From Streptomyces sp. SID8352 (lineage in GTDB: Bacteria; Actinomycetota; Actinomycetes; Streptomycetales; Streptomycetaceae): a stretch of 38,782 nucleotides of DNA. A program made the translations under genes and the position numbers. The stretch spans positions 37,487 to 76,268 of the forward strand of contig NZ_WWGX01000096.1 of the NCBI RefSeq assembly GCF_009862265.1. Reading direction: 5' to 3'. Below, one piece after another: positions 20,060 through 28,859 of this stretch; position 1 is the first letter of the stretch, and each line of letters begins with the position of its first letter. The notes under the pieces were generated by a model that was given only the letters and a program-made list of their open reading frames with translations, was not told the origin of the DNA and searched no databases.

Positions 20060-23000
20060 CCTTCGCGGCTTTTTGTGCTGGAAGCCTGAAACGGCAGCTG
20101 CGACGATCAACACCGAAGCAGTCAGCCCTTCCCGAGCGGTCTTCCTGGCCACGCATGCACCGCTGCGTATCCGCCGCTCCCGCCTGGACGGGCGCTCCGT
20201 TTTGGCCGACGGCGCCCTGGTCGACGAGAAAACCGTCCGCGATGAGTTCCTTGCACTGAAATCCGACACCGGTGCACTTTTGGTGCCGATTGTGGGTGAC
20301 TCCGGCACGGGAAAGTCCCACCTGGTGCGCTGGGTAGGCGAAACGCTGCCCGACTCGGCCAAGCGCAAGGTCATCTACCTGGAAAAGGCCAAGACGAGTC
20401 TGCGGGCCGTCATCGACGCCCTCCTCGCCGACGTCCAGGACGGCAACCTGGCCAAACTGCGCGACGACATCCATCGCTTCACCGACAGCATGAACGTCGC
20501 CACGCTCAGCAGGCGACTGGTCAACGCACTGAGTGAATCCCTGGCCGCCACCACAGTCCGCGACGTTCCGCAGCACGCCCGCCCCCTGGCCGGCCCCCGC
20601 GGCCTGACCGTCATCTTGCAAGACCCCCACGTGAGTGCCTCCATGCTCGCCCAGGGCAAGTTCATCACCGAACTGGCAGAGCAGCTGCTTCATGACCGCG
20701 CGGGTGGCGAACCAGACCGTCCCATGGCCTTCACTATCGACGATCTACCGACCGACCTGCTCGATCTCCACCAGGCCGCCCAGATCACGATCAAACTGGT
20801 CGGCGCGATCTCGGGTAACCCCCTCCTGCAGCAGGCTGCCGTTGACCTGCTGAACCAGCACTTGGAAACGGCCGTCAAGCAGGTAGCCAGCCTGGGCTCC
20901 GGCCGCCTGCAGGACGCCATGCTCAAGGTGCGGCGGGAGTACGCCCGCGAGGGCAAAGAGATCGTTTTGCTGATCGAAGACTTTGCACTCATTCAGGGTG
21001 TCCAGAAAGATCTTCTCGATGCGGTCATCGAGGCGGGCAACCGCTTTGGCAGCGCAAGCCTGGCGCCCATCCGCACCCTCATGGCTGTCACCACGGGTTA
21101 CTTCAAGGACCTGCCGGAAACTGCCCTGACCCGCGTGCGGGCAACGACCGGCTACGTCTACAACCTCAACGTGCCCTTCACCCAGGACGACCAAGGCGAG
21201 GAAGAGATCGCCTCGTTCGTCGGGCGGTATCTGAACGCCGCCCGCCTTGGACGGGACGCCCTGGAAAGCGCGGACGACGGACAGGTCACCAACCACTGCG
21301 AATCCTGCCCCCTGATCACCCAATGCCACGAGCAGTTCGGGGCAACCTCCCAGGGCTTTGGGCTCTATCCCTTCAACGAGTCTGCGCTGGTGCGCACCAT
21401 CCACGCCACTGCCCCACGCAGCGACCCTTACGCGTTTGTCCCCCGCACCGTTTTGGGAAGCGTGATCCGTCCTGTCCTGGTCGAGCACGCGACCGCGCTC
21501 AAGGAAGGATCCTTCCCCGACGCCCGCTTCCGTTCTCAGTTCCCTACAGCAGCCGTTGATGACCCACTGCCTGCCGAAGTGCAGGAAGTGGTCGAGGCTG
21601 AGGACCACCTGGATGCCGCCCGCCGCAAGCTTGTCCTGGAATTTTGGGGAAACGCCCCCACCCACGCCGACGCCCTGCCCAACGCCGTCATCGACGCCTT
21701 CGCCTTGGAACACCGCACCTTCTCTGGTGACAGCACAGCGATCAAACAGACGCCGAAAGCCCAGGTAGAAGCTGAAGGGGACAAGAGGAGCACCGTCACC
21801 AGCACGCCGACGACGACCGCTCCTGTCTCCGCTGAATCAGACCTTCTACCATCGCTTCTGGCCAAGCTCAAGGCAGTGGATGACTGGCTCACTCGAGACC
21901 ATGTGCTCCTGCAGTCCGTTGCTTCGGAGCTGCGCACCGCACTCATCGGCGCGGTCGTCCAGCGCTACCGCTGGATCGATCCCTTGATGCCGGAACAATC
22001 TCAAACCACCGCCCGCGCCGTGTGGCCCGTCAACGCCCGTGTGGTCTCGATCGAAGGGGCAACGGAAAACCTGGTCGGCGCTGCGACCGCACCCATTCGT
22101 ATCAAGCGGACCGCGCGAAACAGTCGTTACCTGCACAGCATCCTGCTGATGAAGAACGGCCACCCCGCGCAACGAGCAGAGCATGTACGCCGGTTGAGTG
22201 CCGACGCAGACCGCTACGCTGCGTCTTTTACGACGGCCCTGCAAACAAGCCTGCAGATCACCGACGACGAACTGGTCCTCGGACTGAGGGCTTCGCTCAT
22301 CGGTGCTGCGTTGGCTGGTGTTGCATGGCCTGGCATGGACGAGACCGACCTCTTGGCGGCAGCCTTCCATGACGGGCGTTCATGGAAGCGTCAGGACGCA
22401 GCCAACCGCGATCCTGCATGGGACAAACTGCTGGAGTCCCACCTCCCCAACAGGCCCGCCCTGGTCGAATGGCTTCGCAACGCACTGGGCGTGGCTCAGG
22501 GCAACGGGCAACCGCGCCTGATCGACGCTGCCCGAACTCTGCCGCTGTTGCGTCAGGCGTGCACACAGTGGGACTGGCAGATGGAAGGGAAGGAACCGCC
22601 GCCGGACCACGTGAAGCCGGCCGTCAAGAACTTCGCCAACTGGATCGACGTCGTCAACAACCAAAACGCCTCCCTGCACGATCAGTTGGACGTCATTCGC
22701 CAGCATCATCCGCGCGGTACTACTTCCGCGCAGGTCCTGGCCGCAGTACGCGACGCCCTCGCGGCCGCCGAGGACGCGAGCATCTCGATCCCTCGGGCAA
22801 CCTTCAAGCAGATCACCGAGTTGCTGGAAGGTGCCCGCGACGTCGACTGGAAGATCCTCAACCAACTCGAGGACGACCTGCGTAAAGTCGACGATTCAGA
22901 CGCCACCGATGCTGCGCGCCACGCGGCATCCATCACTGCTGCCGCGCGAGACCGCGGCGCAACCGTGCAGGTCGTGCAGGAGTTTCTCGTGGCCAGCGAC

Positions 23001-23129
23001 ACGTGGCTGACCGCTGCCTTGGACCACGCAGAATCTCGAACCAACTCCCACGGCGACGAAGCCGCCCGGGCAGTTCAGGACATTCTGACCGAGTGGCAGG
23101 CGCTGAACGTAGAGGGAGAAGACCGATGA
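20052..23129 (+). CDS. dpdH: DpdH, large P-loop ATPase
   Basis: This 1025-residue ATPase has Walker A GDSGTGKS (82-89) and a Walker B-like IVLLIEDF (304-311), placing it among AAA/STAND-like P-loop proteins. A CESCPLITQC cluster (Cys416, Cys419, Cys425) could bind a metal. The C-terminal third is helical and Gln/Asp-rich with no recognised domain. By position it is DpdH, a component of the restriction module; ATP-driven sensing or remodelling of DNA is an inference. GGAGG at 20041-20045 supports the ATG at 20052. It overlaps dpdG by eight bases and dpdI by four. Confidence 0.82.
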   Translation: MADLRGFLCWKPETAAATINTEAVSPSRAVFLATHAPLRIRRSRLDGRSVLADGALVDEKTVRDEFLALKSDTGALLVPIVGDSGTGKSHLVRWVGETLPDSAKRKVIYLEKAKTSLRAVIDALLADVQDGNLAKLRDDIHRFTDSMNVATLSRRLVNALSESLAATTVRDVPQHARPLAGPRGLTVILQDPHVSASMLAQGKFITELAEQLLHDRAGGEPDRPMAFTIDDLPTDLLDLHQAAQITIKLVGAISGNPLLQQAAVDLLNQHLETAVKQVASLGSGRLQDAMLKVRREYAREGKEIVLLIEDFALIQGVQKDLLDAVIEAGNRFGSASLAPIRTLMAVTTGYFKDLPETALTRVRATTGYVYNLNVPFTQDDQGEEEIASFVGRYLNAARLGRDALESADDGQVTNHCESCPLITQCHEQFGATSQGFGLYPFNESALVRTIHATAPRSDPYAFVPRTVLGSVIRPVLVEHATALKEGSFPDARFRSQFPTAAVDDPLPAEVQEVVEAEDHLDAARRKLVLEFWGNAPTHADALPNAVIDAFALEHRTFSGDSTAIKQTPKAQVEAEGDKRSTVTSTPTTTAPVSAESDLLPSLLAKLKAVDDWLTRDHVLLQSVASELRTALIGAVVQRYRWIDPLMPEQSQTTARAVWPVNARVVSIEGATENLVGAATAPIRIKRTARNSRYLHSILLMKNGHPAQRAEHVRRLSADADRYAASFTTALQTSLQITDDELVLGLRASLIGAALAGVAWPGMDETDLLAAAFHDGRSWKRQDAANRDPAWDKLLESHLPNRPALVEWLRNALGVAQGNGQPRLIDAARTLPLLRQACTQWDWQMEGKEPPPDHVKPAVKNFANWIDVVNNQNASLHDQLDVIRQHHPRGTTSAQVLAAVRDALAAAEDASISIPRATFKQITELLEGARDVDWKILNQLEDDLRKVDDSDATDAARHAASITAAARDRGATVQVVQEFLVASDTWLTAALDHAESRTNSHGDEAARAVQDILTEWQALNVEGEDR

Positions 23130-23818
23130 GCGGGCCCCTGTCTGTCCTGCAAAAGGCAGAACGCCTTCAGGCTGAAGCACGCCGTCTCAACGAGGGAGCC
23201 AAGGGAGAGGAGGAAGCGCGGCGCATCAGCGAACGCATCATCGTCTTGCGGACCCACCTGGTCACCTTGCAGCGCCACCTCCGTATCGCCCGCTCGCTGA
23301 TGATGCAACCCGCAAACCCGGACATCGACCTGTCCGGAGTCGACTCCGGCCTGGCGGCATTCTCCCGTCAGTGCGAGGGCGGCGGCTTGCCCCCCAACGC
23401 GGCCTTCACTCGCGCATCGACCGCAGTACAAAAGACGGTAGAGCGCATCGCCCGGGACAGTCAGGAGGCCTGGCGGCAGTGGACGCAGACGCAACTGGCC
23501 GGACTGGAACTGGCCCGGCAAGTCATGCTCTCCATCGGCGAGCAGAGCCGAGCGAAGTCACTGCACCAGGACCTCGTCAAAGCCGCCCGGACCGCAGAAG
23601 TCGATGCATCAGCGATCACCCTGTTTGCCAACGCGCATGCTGAGCTGGCCGAACTGCTCAGCACCGCCCCGGCCCCCCCGCCGGAACTGCAGACACTCCT
23701 GGACCGCCTGGCATCTGGTACCTCGCAGCTACTGAAGGACATCACCGACGCAGAAATCGCGCTGCTGCGCCAGTGCCAACTCGATGGCGACCTGGAAGTC
23801 CGAAGGAGGCGAGCGTGA
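23126..23818 (+). CDS. dpdI: DpdI, coiled-coil protein
   Basis: This 230-residue, almost wholly helical protein has heptad-like stretches at residues 1-60 (QKAERLQAEARRLNEGAKGE) and around 95-160, a short proline-rich break (APAPPPELQ, near residue 185) and a final helix. There is no catalytic motif, so a structural or bridging subunit is likely. It is named DpdI from its place between dpdH and dpdJ and from its size. The ATG at 23126 is preceded by AGAGGGAG, overlaps dpdH (ATGA), and its stop overlaps the dpdJ GTG. Confidence 0.72.
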   Translation: MSGPLSVLQKAERLQAEARRLNEGAKGEEEARRISERIIVLRTHLVTLQRHLRIARSLMMQPANPDIDLSGVDSGLAAFSRQCEGGGLPPNAAFTRASTAVQKTVERIARDSQEAWRQWTQTQLAGLELARQVMLSIGEQSRAKSLHQDLVKAARTAEVDASAITLFANAHAELAELLSTAPAPPPELQTLLDRLASGTSQLLKDITDAEIALLRQCQLDGDLEVRRRRA

Positions 23819-26800
23819 TCTCACCTGCGCTGGCGCGCTTTTACAACCTGGTCCTCAACGCCCTCGAGGACCGCGAACTGCCTCTCGTGTCGTGGGGTAT
23901 CACCGACGGATCCCTGACCGAGCATGAAGTCCTCGACGTCATAGAATCCTTGCTGCCCAAGGCCCCCGCGGACGTTGCGCAGATGTCGAGCGAGGACCTG
24001 CTCTATGAGTTCCGCGACCGGGCCTGGCTCTTCAAAGTGCCCGACACCTCCCCTGCGCAGTACCGCACACGCCTTGCAGAGAGTGTCCGACTCGCAGCAC
24101 AACTGCGGCAGCTTTTTCCCTGGCAAGCGCGGGATGAGTCCACACCGTGGTGGCAAAGCGGCAAGCGACTCGTGGCCGACTACCGCCTGCACACCGCGCC
24201 ACGCCGCTACCCTCAACGCAACATTCCAGCAGCCACAGCACTGAAGGAACTGGACAGCCAACCAGGCTGGGGAGCCGTTCAACACCTGGTGGCGCAAACC
24301 CAGATCGGCGCCCGCGACCTCGCCCGCTTCCAGGTCGAGGCCACCGCGGCGGTGACTGGCGCCCTGCAACGCCCTCACTCCAGTGGCGTCATCGTGGGCG
24401 CTGGCACCGGCAGCGGCAAGACTCTGGCTTTTTATCTGCCAGCTTTTGCGGCCATGGCCGAGCGCGCTCGCCCCAACACCTTTCGCCTGCACACGCTCGC
24501 GTTGTATCCCCGCAAGGAACTTCTACGGGACCAGTTGCGCGAGGCATTGAGCACCGCACGCTCACTGGAGCCTGCCCTGCTGAAGTTGGGGCGTCGGCCG
24601 TTTCGACTGGGAGCCCTGTACGGGGACACGCCGTACCGCCAAGACGACACTCGCCTGCTACCCGGCGCCACGGGCCGTACTGCCTGGAAGCGCACGCGCG
24701 ATGGCGCCGTCTGCCCGTACCTGACCTGCCCCGCGTGCGAGCGCGGTGAACTGTTGTGGCGTGATGCTGATCGCCGGAGCAATCAAGAGCGCCTGACCTG
24801 TCTGGCTCCAGCCTGCCGTGCCACCATTCCCCACGGCGTCCTTGCCCTGACTCGTAAATCTCAGGAAGACACACCTCCTGACCTGCTGTTCACGACAACC
24901 GAAATGCTCAACCTGAACAGCGCCGGTGGCGGGCTCAGCCGCCTGCTGGGCTGGCAAGGCGGCGCAGCGCCTTCCCTCGTCCTGCTTGACGAGGTACACA
25001 CCTACTCGGGGATCCACGGAGCGCAAACCGCCCTGCTGCTGCGCCGTTGGCAGCACGCTGTCCGCAAACCGGTGGCTTTCGTCGGCCTGAGCGCGACCCT
25101 GCGCGATGCTGCAGGGTTCTTCGCCCGCCTGGTAGGACTGCGCGACAGCCGCGTGGAATACATTCAGCCCACCGATGACAGCATGGACCACGAGGGCCGC
25201 GAATACGCCTTGGCCTTGCGTGGCGATCCGATCGCAGGCAGCAGTTTGTTGTCGACGTCGATCCAGACAGCCATGCTCTTTGGACGCATGCTCGATCCGG
25301 AAGAGGACGCGGCACTCTACGGCTCCACCGGATTCCTCTTCACCGACGACCTGGACGTCACCAATCGCTTCTACGACGATCTCAGGGACGCCGAAGGAGG
25401 ACAAAACCGCTACGGTAAGCCGGGGAAGAAGCCGGTTCTTGCAGCGTTGCGGGCCCCGAAGCGCGCCCAGCACCAGGCACGCTACCGTGAGGGCCAGTCG
25501 TGGGACCTCATGGAGAAAATCGGCCACGTACTCGCTGCTGGCAGGGCCAACCACGCCTTGCGCATCGCACGCACCTCCTCCCAGGACGTCGGAGTCGATC
25601 TCCAAGCGAACCTGACGGTGGCGACGGCCTCCCTCGAGGTCGGATTCAACGACCCCCGCGTGGGACTGGTACTCCAGCACAAGGCACCCCACGACGCGGC
25701 AGCCTTCATCCAGCGCCGCGGCCGGGCCGGCCGCCAACGCGCCATGCGCCCCCTGACCGTCATCACCCTCTCCGACTACGGTCGCGACCGTCTGGCCTAC
25801 CAGGCCTACGAAACGCTGTTTCAGCCCGAAGTGCCCGCACGCCACCTTCCGGTCCACAATCGCTTCGTCATCAAGATTCAAGGAGCGCAATCACTGCTGG
25901 ACTGGGCCGGGCGCAAGATCCGCCCCAGCCATTGGTGGGCCGACCCTCGAGGGCTGCTGACCGCACCCAGCGGGGGAAGCAGCAGCAAGGAAGAAAGGGC
26001 CGCTGGTGAAGCCTTGGCGCACCTGCTGGAGAGTCTGTTGACCACTCCCGCTCTCCAAGACGACCTGGCCCGCCACCTCAAGGCGTCACTGCACCTGACC
26101 GCCGACGACGTACAAGCCCTGCTGTGGGAAGAGCCGCGCTCCTTGCTCCTCAGCGTCGTTCCCACCGCGCTGCGCCGGCTGAAGAACGACTGGCAAGTCC
26201 TCCAGGACAAAGACCCCGGCGCCGAACCCAGAGCGGTGCTCCCGGAGTTCGTCACACGCACCCTGTTCGACCCCCTGAACGTGCCCGAAGTCGCCCTGAT
26301 CCTGCCCTTCGCTGCGCAGCCCACAGCCAACACGGCTGAGCAGGACAGCGCCGATGAACTGCTGCCGATTGCCAGAGCCCTGCGCGAGGCCGTACCGGGA
26401 AGAATCAGCCGCCGCTACGGCCACCAGCACGACGACCACCGCACCTGGCTGCCCATCCCGCCGCTGGGCCAGGACACCCTGGAACTCGACAGCACCCTCG
26501 TGCCCGTCTCGACCGCCGAAGGCCGCTGGACCCCAACCCTCACCGGCCAAGAACCGTCAGACGTCGTCGTCCTTCGCCCGCACCGACTGCAATTGAGCAA
26601 GCCGGACAAGCAGGTCGCCGACCGGTCCCAAGGATTTCCTCTGTGGGGCTCACAACTCGTCGTCGAAGCCGGCGCACGCCCCTTGCCCGCCGATATTCCC
26701 CACCCCTCGCCCTGGGGACAACGCATCACCAGCGTGGGCTTCGCCACCCACGAGGCAGGCAACCCCATCGAGGTGCGCCGCATGACATGCGGATCGCGCT

Positions 26801-28341
26801 TTGAGGTCAGCTACGACGGGGGCACCACCGACGCACGCACCGTGCGCTACACCCTGAACGGGGAACCGGCCGCACTCGGCTTCCGACTGAACGTGGACGC
26901 AGCCTCCTTCACCCTGGCGCCCCTCGACACCAGCCACCCCCAGGTCGCCCAGTATCTGACCTCGCCCCAATGGCGCACCCTGGCCTTCTTCCACGCCGTC
27001 GACAGCGACGCCGCCCTCAGCGAGGTGACCAACCAATTCCAGCGCGGCTGGCTGGCCCTGGCCTACCTGACGTCGTTCTCCCTGCGAGGCCTGGCAGAAA
27101 ACAGCCCCGCCCCGGCATCGATCCGCCAGCTGCTCGCCACCGGAACCTGGCGAGACGACCTGAGCGAGATCCTCAGCGTGCTCTACCGCGACGACCCAGC
27201 TACATCACCCGCACAGAGCAACGAACGCCTCATCGCCACCCTCACCGAACTCAGCCAGCAACCCGTCGTCATCGACGCACTCGACCGCGCCGGACACCTC
27301 CTCGTGGCCTCGGACATCGCCCAGCGCACAGCCGACCTGGCACGCCGTACCTACACCGACACCATGGCCGCAGCCATCTTGACCGCCGCCCTTCGCGCCT
27401 GCCCCGACGCCCAAGACGGCGACCTGATTGTGGACGTGGAACTGCCCGCACACAGCCACAACGCGGCCGCGATCTGGCTCAGCGAAACCTCCATCGGAGG
27501 TCTAGGTGTCATCGAGCAGCTCTCCCGGCACTACGCCGAAGACCCGCGGCGCTTTTGGCGCCTGGTCGAATCAGCACTGACCCCCAACGACTACGAATAC
27601 GTCGACTCCACCGTCACCCGACTCCTGCACCACGTGACCACCCAGCCCAACGGCAAGGCAGCACGTGCCATGGCAGCCCTGCGGGCCCACACCTCCGCCG
27701 CCGAATCCAACCAAGCGCTGACAACACTGCGCGAGGCCTGGAGCGACATCGACGGCCCCCCACGCCACAGCGCAGTGGCAGCACTGTCAACCCGGCTGCT
27801 GCGTCCCGGCAGCACTCCCGCCACCGACGCCAGCACACTGGCATTGGTCGAAGGATGGCGGTCCCTGGAACAACGCCTGGGCGTGGAAGTCGATGCCCGC
27901 GTCATCGCTTACGCCGTCGGATCAGGCCGCATGCCCACCGGCCCGGGACCGCGCCTTAGCGCCGACCAAGCCTTCAGCCTGCTCTGGCCGCGTGGCCGCG
28001 ACGCCCGCAACCACCATCTCCAGCACTACCAGCCTTATCTCGACCGCCCCGCCAGCCTGGACCGACTCCTGGCCACCGCAGCACACGACGAACAACTGCC
28101 CCACATCGACGTCACCGAAGAAGGCTGGGAAGAGCGCTACCAAACCGCACTAGCCCAACACGCCGCCGCCGTGTTGACCGCAGACACCCAAGCCACCACC
28201 GCACTGGCCGACGCCATCGTCCGGGTGCCGGCCCTGCCGATCGACCGAGACGCGATGCGCGTACACGGAGAAATGCAAAGCATGAGCCGCCACGGCCAGC
28301 AATGGCACGTACGAGTGGACATCCGAGAGGCCACACAATGA
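23815..28341 (+). CDS. dpdJ: DpdJ, large superfamily 2 helicase
   Basis: This 1508-residue DEVH-box helicase shows motif I GAGTGSGKT (195-203), DEVH (392-395), GLSATLR, and the motif V-VI stretch EVGFNDPRVGLVLQHKAP ending RRGRAGRQR (634-642). Two Cys pairs within the first RecA-like domain (CPYLTCPAC at 300-308 and CLAPAC at 329-334) probably bind zinc. The arrangement resembles the DUF1998-type helicases such as DrmA of DISARM. The C-terminal half, about 800 residues, is unrecognised. The GTG at 23815 has an excellent AAGGAGG (23803-23809) and overlaps the dpdI stop. By family it belongs to the restriction module; DNA translocation is inferred. Confidence 0.86.
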   Translation: MISPALARFYNLVLNALEDRELPLVSWGITDGSLTEHEVLDVIESLLPKAPADVAQMSSEDLLYEFRDRAWLFKVPDTSPAQYRTRLAESVRLAAQLRQLFPWQARDESTPWWQSGKRLVADYRLHTAPRRYPQRNIPAATALKELDSQPGWGAVQHLVAQTQIGARDLARFQVEATAAVTGALQRPHSSGVIVGAGTGSGKTLAFYLPAFAAMAERARPNTFRLHTLALYPRKELLRDQLREALSTARSLEPALLKLGRRPFRLGALYGDTPYRQDDTRLLPGATGRTAWKRTRDGAVCPYLTCPACERGELLWRDADRRSNQERLTCLAPACRATIPHGVLALTRKSQEDTPPDLLFTTTEMLNLNSAGGGLSRLLGWQGGAAPSLVLLDEVHTYSGIHGAQTALLLRRWQHAVRKPVAFVGLSATLRDAAGFFARLVGLRDSRVEYIQPTDDSMDHEGREYALALRGDPIAGSSLLSTSIQTAMLFGRMLDPEEDAALYGSTGFLFTDDLDVTNRFYDDLRDAEGGQNRYGKPGKKPVLAALRAPKRAQHQARYREGQSWDLMEKIGHVLAAGRANHALRIARTSSQDVGVDLQANLTVATASLEVGFNDPRVGLVLQHKAPHDAAAFIQRRGRAGRQRAMRPLTVITLSDYGRDRLAYQAYETLFQPEVPARHLPVHNRFVIKIQGAQSLLDWAGRKIRPSHWWADPRGLLTAPSGGSSSKEERAAGEALAHLLESLLTTPALQDDLARHLKASLHLTADDVQALLWEEPRSLLLSVVPTALRRLKNDWQVLQDKDPGAEPRAVLPEFVTRTLFDPLNVPEVALILPFAAQPTANTAEQDSADELLPIARALREAVPGRISRRYGHQHDDHRTWLPIPPLGQDTLELDSTLVPVSTAEGRWTPTLTGQEPSDVVVLRPHRLQLSKPDKQVADRSQGFPLWGSQLVVEAGARPLPADIPHPSPWGQRITSVGFATHEAGNPIEVRRMTCGSRFEVSYDGGTTDARTVRYTLNGEPAALGFRLNVDAASFTLAPLDTSHPQVAQYLTSPQWRTLAFFHAVDSDAALSEVTNQFQRGWLALAYLTSFSLRGLAENSPAPASIRQLLATGTWRDDLSEILSVLYRDDPATSPAQSNERLIATLTELSQQPVVIDALDRAGHLLVASDIAQRTADLARRTYTDTMAAAILTAALRACPDAQDGDLIVDVELPAHSHNAAAIWLSETSIGGLGVIEQLSRHYAEDPRRFWRLVESALTPNDYEYVDSTVTRLLHHVTTQPNGKAARAMAALRAHTSAAESNQALTTLREAWSDIDGPPRHSAVAALSTRLLRPGSTPATDASTLALVEGWRSLEQRLGVEVDARVIAYAVGSGRMPTGPGPRLSADQAFSLLWPRGRDARNHHLQHYQPYLDRPASLDRLLATAAHDEQLPHIDVTEEGWEERYQTALAQHAAAVLTADTQATTALADAIVRVPALPIDRDAMRVHGEMQSMSRHGQQWHVRVDIREATQ

Positions 28342-28859
28342 ATGGACTCCAGCGCCCCGTACGCACCGGCGGACCCACCGGTGAAAACCCCGACACCATT
28401 CTTGCCACGGCCCTGATGGGAGAACTTCTCTTCCCCGGACCCAGAATGTGGCTGGTCTCGCCCTGGATCAGCGACGTCCACGTCGTGGACAACAGCCACG
28501 GATCATACGACGACCTGTTCGGCGACACCCCTCCCAGCGCCTGCTCACTATCCGACCTCCTCGCCCGGATCGTGACCGCTGGCTCCGCCCTCACCGTCGT
28601 CACCCGCCCCGATCCCCACAACGCTCACTTCCTCGCCCGATTGCACCGCCGCACCCCTGCCCAATCCGTCCGCGTGGTGCAAGACGCCTCCGTCCACGAA
28701 AAGACCATCTGCGGCCGTGACTGGCTGCTCACCGGGTCAATGAACTTCACCGTGCGCGGCTTGTTGGAAAACGATGAAGCCGTGACCTACAAGGTGGGAG
28801 GCAGCCATGCAGGCCAGGCACGCCTCGAACTCGCCCAGCGCTGGAAGGAGCATCAGTGA
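28338..28859 (+). CDS. dpdK: DpdK, PLD-fold protein
   Basis: This 173-residue protein has a single HxK-type phospholipase D motif: His120 and Lys122 in VHEKTICGRDWLLTGSMNF, with Ser134 and Asn136 completing the usual HxK(x)n-GSxN pattern. One HKD motif per chain normally means an active site formed by a dimer, as in PLD-family nucleases, so this is the best candidate for the DNA-cutting subunit in the operon. That role is an inference. The ATG at 28338 overlaps the dpdJ stop (ATGA), and the stop overlaps the GTG of dpdD. Confidence 0.82.
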   Translation: MNGLQRPVRTGGPTGENPDTILATALMGELLFPGPRMWLVSPWISDVHVVDNSHGSYDDLFGDTPPSACSLSDLLARIVTAGSALTVVTRPDPHNAHFLARLHRRTPAQSVRVVQDASVHEKTICGRDWLLTGSMNFTVRGLLENDEAVTYKVGGSHAGQARLELAQRWKEHQ

